From Vibrio sp. 10N.286.49.B3 (GTDB lineage: Bacteria > Pseudomonadota > Gammaproteobacteria > Enterobacterales > Vibrionaceae): a DNA stretch of 64,000 nt. Both the position numbers and the translations under genes were made by a program. The notes below the pieces were generated by a model. The model searched no databases. It was not told where the DNA came from and saw only the letters and a program-made list of their open reading frames with translations. How positions within the stretch are numbered: position 1 is the first letter of the stretch; each line of letters opens with the position of its first letter. This document shows, in pieces, positions 62,725 to 64,000 of the stretch. The stretch is from contig NZ_MCUV01000011.1 of the NCBI RefSeq assembly GCF_002873395.1, forward strand, positions 1 through 64,000. Reading direction: 5' to 3'.

Positions 62725-63642
62725 TTACATTAGTAAATCCTCGTATCTCACTCTATTTGTATCTATGATTTTTTTTTCAATAAAGTCTAAAAATACCTTA
62801 ACTCGAGCGGGTAAAACTCTGCCAGGTGGTCGTACCGCCCAAATTTTAGTGTCATGCAATAGTTTATAATCCGGAAGAACTTGAACCACTCGACCAGATT
62901 TTAATGAAGGTCCAGCATGCCAGTAGGAAGCCATACCAATACCCATACCTGCCTCCACTAGGTCACTGATCGCATCACCTAAGTTTAAGGAAACCGAGTT
63001 GGATACCGATACCTTATGTACTTTTCCCTCTGCACTCATTAATGCCCATTCAACAGCATGAGTAAAGGGTAAGCATCGATGTTTAAGTAAATCTTCAGGG
63101 CTTTGAGGCGCACCATACTTCTCTATGTAGTCTGGCGAGGCAACCAGTGTTATTGGGTTATCAGCCAAGCGTCTTGCTAATAGGTTACTTGAAGATAAAT
63201 TACCTATACGGAAGGCTAAGTCATAGCCATGCTCGATTAAATCCTCAGTTTTATCGCTAAAGTCAATTTCTAACTCAAGATTAGGATACAACTCTAGTAA
63301 CTCAGGGATAAAGGGGACGATGTAATGGCGACCATATGAAGCAGATACCGCGATCTTTAATCGACCTTGAACACTGCTCTGGTCACCTTTAAAGACATTA
63401 GCCACCTCTTCAATATCATCAATAATGCGTCTTGCATGGGGTAAAAATATTTCACCATCATGAGTCAACGTAATGGTTCTTGTTGAGCGATGGAACAGCT
63501 TTGCGCCCAACTCTGCTTCCAACTGCTGTACTCTTTGACTGGCATTCGTCGTCGAAAGTCCAAAGTCTTCGCCAGCTCGGCCAATTTTTCCTACTTCTAC
63601 CACTCGTAAGAATAACGCTAAGGTTTTTAAATCAAAATTCAC
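62725..63642 (-). CDS. LysR-family transcriptional regulator
   Basis: A 305-residue LysR regulator of the CrgA-like branch: FLRVVEVGKIGRAGEDFGLSTTNASQRVQQLEAELGAKLFHRSTRTITLTHDG, then LKIAVSASYGRHYIVPFIPELL and HGYDLAFRIGNLSSSNLLARRLADN. It diverges from a medium-chain oxidoreductase gene at 63760, which it likely controls, possibly in response to an aldehyde or quinone. A decayed copy of its N-terminal half lies at 5475-5720. Confidence 0.92.
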   Translation of the reverse strand: MNFDLKTLALFLRVVEVGKIGRAGEDFGLSTTNASQRVQQLEAELGAKLFHRSTRTITLTHDGEIFLPHARRIIDDIEEVANVFKGDQSSVQGRLKIAVSASYGRHYIVPFIPELLELYPNLELEIDFSDKTEDLIEHGYDLAFRIGNLSSSNLLARRLADNPITLVASPDYIEKYGAPQSPEDLLKHRCLPFTHAVEWALMSAEGKVHKVSVSNSVSLNLGDAISDLVEAGMGIGMASYWHAGPSLKSGRVVQVLPDYKLLHDTKIWAVRPPGRVLPARVKVFLDFIEKKIIDTNRVRYEDLLM

Positions 63643-63759
63643 GCATTGCTCCTTATTGTTAATCCCGAATACTAGGATTATGTTTCCCTATTTTGGCAGA
63701 TGATACCAAATTGTGACACCTATATACTCGTTAACGAATTAACCAACGGAGATAAACCA

Positions 63760-64000
63760 ATGAAAGCAATCATTACTCATCAAGCAGGCGGCATTGAAAA
63801 CCTACAGTTGCGCGACATATCAAAGCCAAAAATTAAAGATAATGAAGTACTGGTAGAAACCCGAGCAATTAGCATTAACCCAGCAGATACTAAAGTGAAA
63901 TATGCTGAAGAGGCATTACTTGATTTGTACGGAGAAGAACGTCCGGTCATTTTGGGGTGGGACATTGCAGGCACAGTGGTTGAGACTGGTGAAAATGTTA
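63760..64000 (+). CDS. zinc-binding alcohol dehydrogenase/quinone oxidoreductase family protein (partial)
   Basis: The first 80 codons of a medium-chain dehydrogenase cut by the window end. MKAIITHQAGGIENLQLRDI opens as in NADP-dependent quinone oxidoreductase-like proteins, followed by VETRAISINPADTKVKY and VILGWDIAGTVVETGENV, the usual GroES-like fold. GGAG lies 9 bases before the ATG. Divergent from a LysR regulator. Confidence 0.85.
   Translation, partial: MKAIITHQAGGIENLQLRDISKPKIKDNEVLVETRAISINPADTKVKYAEEALLDLYGEERPVILGWDIAGTVVETGENV

Overview
The window looks like chromosomal DNA of a marine gammaproteobacterium, most likely Vibrionaceae (Vibrio, Photobacterium or a relative). This is inferred from the moderately low G+C content and the gene set: a flavorubredoxin NO reductase with NorR, a PL7 alginate lyase, an SOS-box umuDC remnant, a TacAT toxin-antitoxin pair, many LysR regulators, and protein sequences that read as typical of that family. 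There is no rRNA, tRNA or CRISPR array that I can see.

Layout. 0-6 kb is a patchy accessory zone: a lipoprotein, decayed IS256-family transposase DNA, a possible PD-(D/E)xK nuclease, a tyrosine recombinase, two small CxxC proteins, a LysR gene and a fragment of a second LysR gene. 6-10 kb holds an outer-membrane barrel protein with a LysR gene divergent from it, a HopJ-family protein, and a TetR/SDR divergent pair. 10-18.6 kb is a peptide/glutamate-chemistry locus: gamma-glutamyltransferase, then a tightly overlapping three-gene operon on the minus strand (RimK-like ATP-grasp ligase, ATP-grasp ligase with a C-terminal helix-hairpin-helix, large M14 zinc carboxypeptidase), divergent from an M20 carboxypeptidase. 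I regard this as the best candidate for an undescribed system. 19-25.4 kb has decayed sequence, an Lrp-type regulator with ornithine cyclodeaminase, a LysR gene with a YjiH-type membrane protein and a cysteine hydrolase, and an RlpA lipoprotein.

25.5-35.4 kb is a complete guanidine-nitrogen operon on the minus strand: guanidine-I (ykkC) riboswitch, ABC transporter (binding protein, permease, ATPase), two carboxyguanidine deiminase subunits, a guanidine-II (mini-ykkC) riboswitch, guanidine/urea carboxylase and allophanate hydrolase. Together these predict import of guanidine and its conversion through carboxyguanidine and allophanate to ammonium and CO2. Two different guanidine riboswitch classes sit in one operon.

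35.7-43.7 kb carries the PL7 alginate lyase, a homocysteine S-methyltransferase-like enzyme, a umuD/umuC deletion fusion under an intact LexA box, a GNAT-nitrilase fusion, cytochrome b561, and a MarR/HlyD/DUF2955 efflux operon. 43.7-48.6 kb is norR-norV-norW, all on one strand, with two triplets of TTATC-N5-GATAA sites, a sigma-54 promoter and a small divergent gene that may also belong to the NorR regulon. 48.6-55.8 kb holds a royal-jelly/yellow-family protein, duplicated ABM monooxygenase-fold genes, and a set of genes around a LysR regulator that share a TCAAAT-N3-ATTTGA-type palindrome.

55.8-59.4 kb is a degraded mobile element, apparently from an integrative conjugative element, with a dense 600-bp array of interleaved direct and palindromic repeats. 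59.4-64 kb holds an SDR/AraC divergent pair with a gene fragment between them, the TacAT module, and a LysR gene divergent from a medium-chain oxidoreductase that is cut by the window end.
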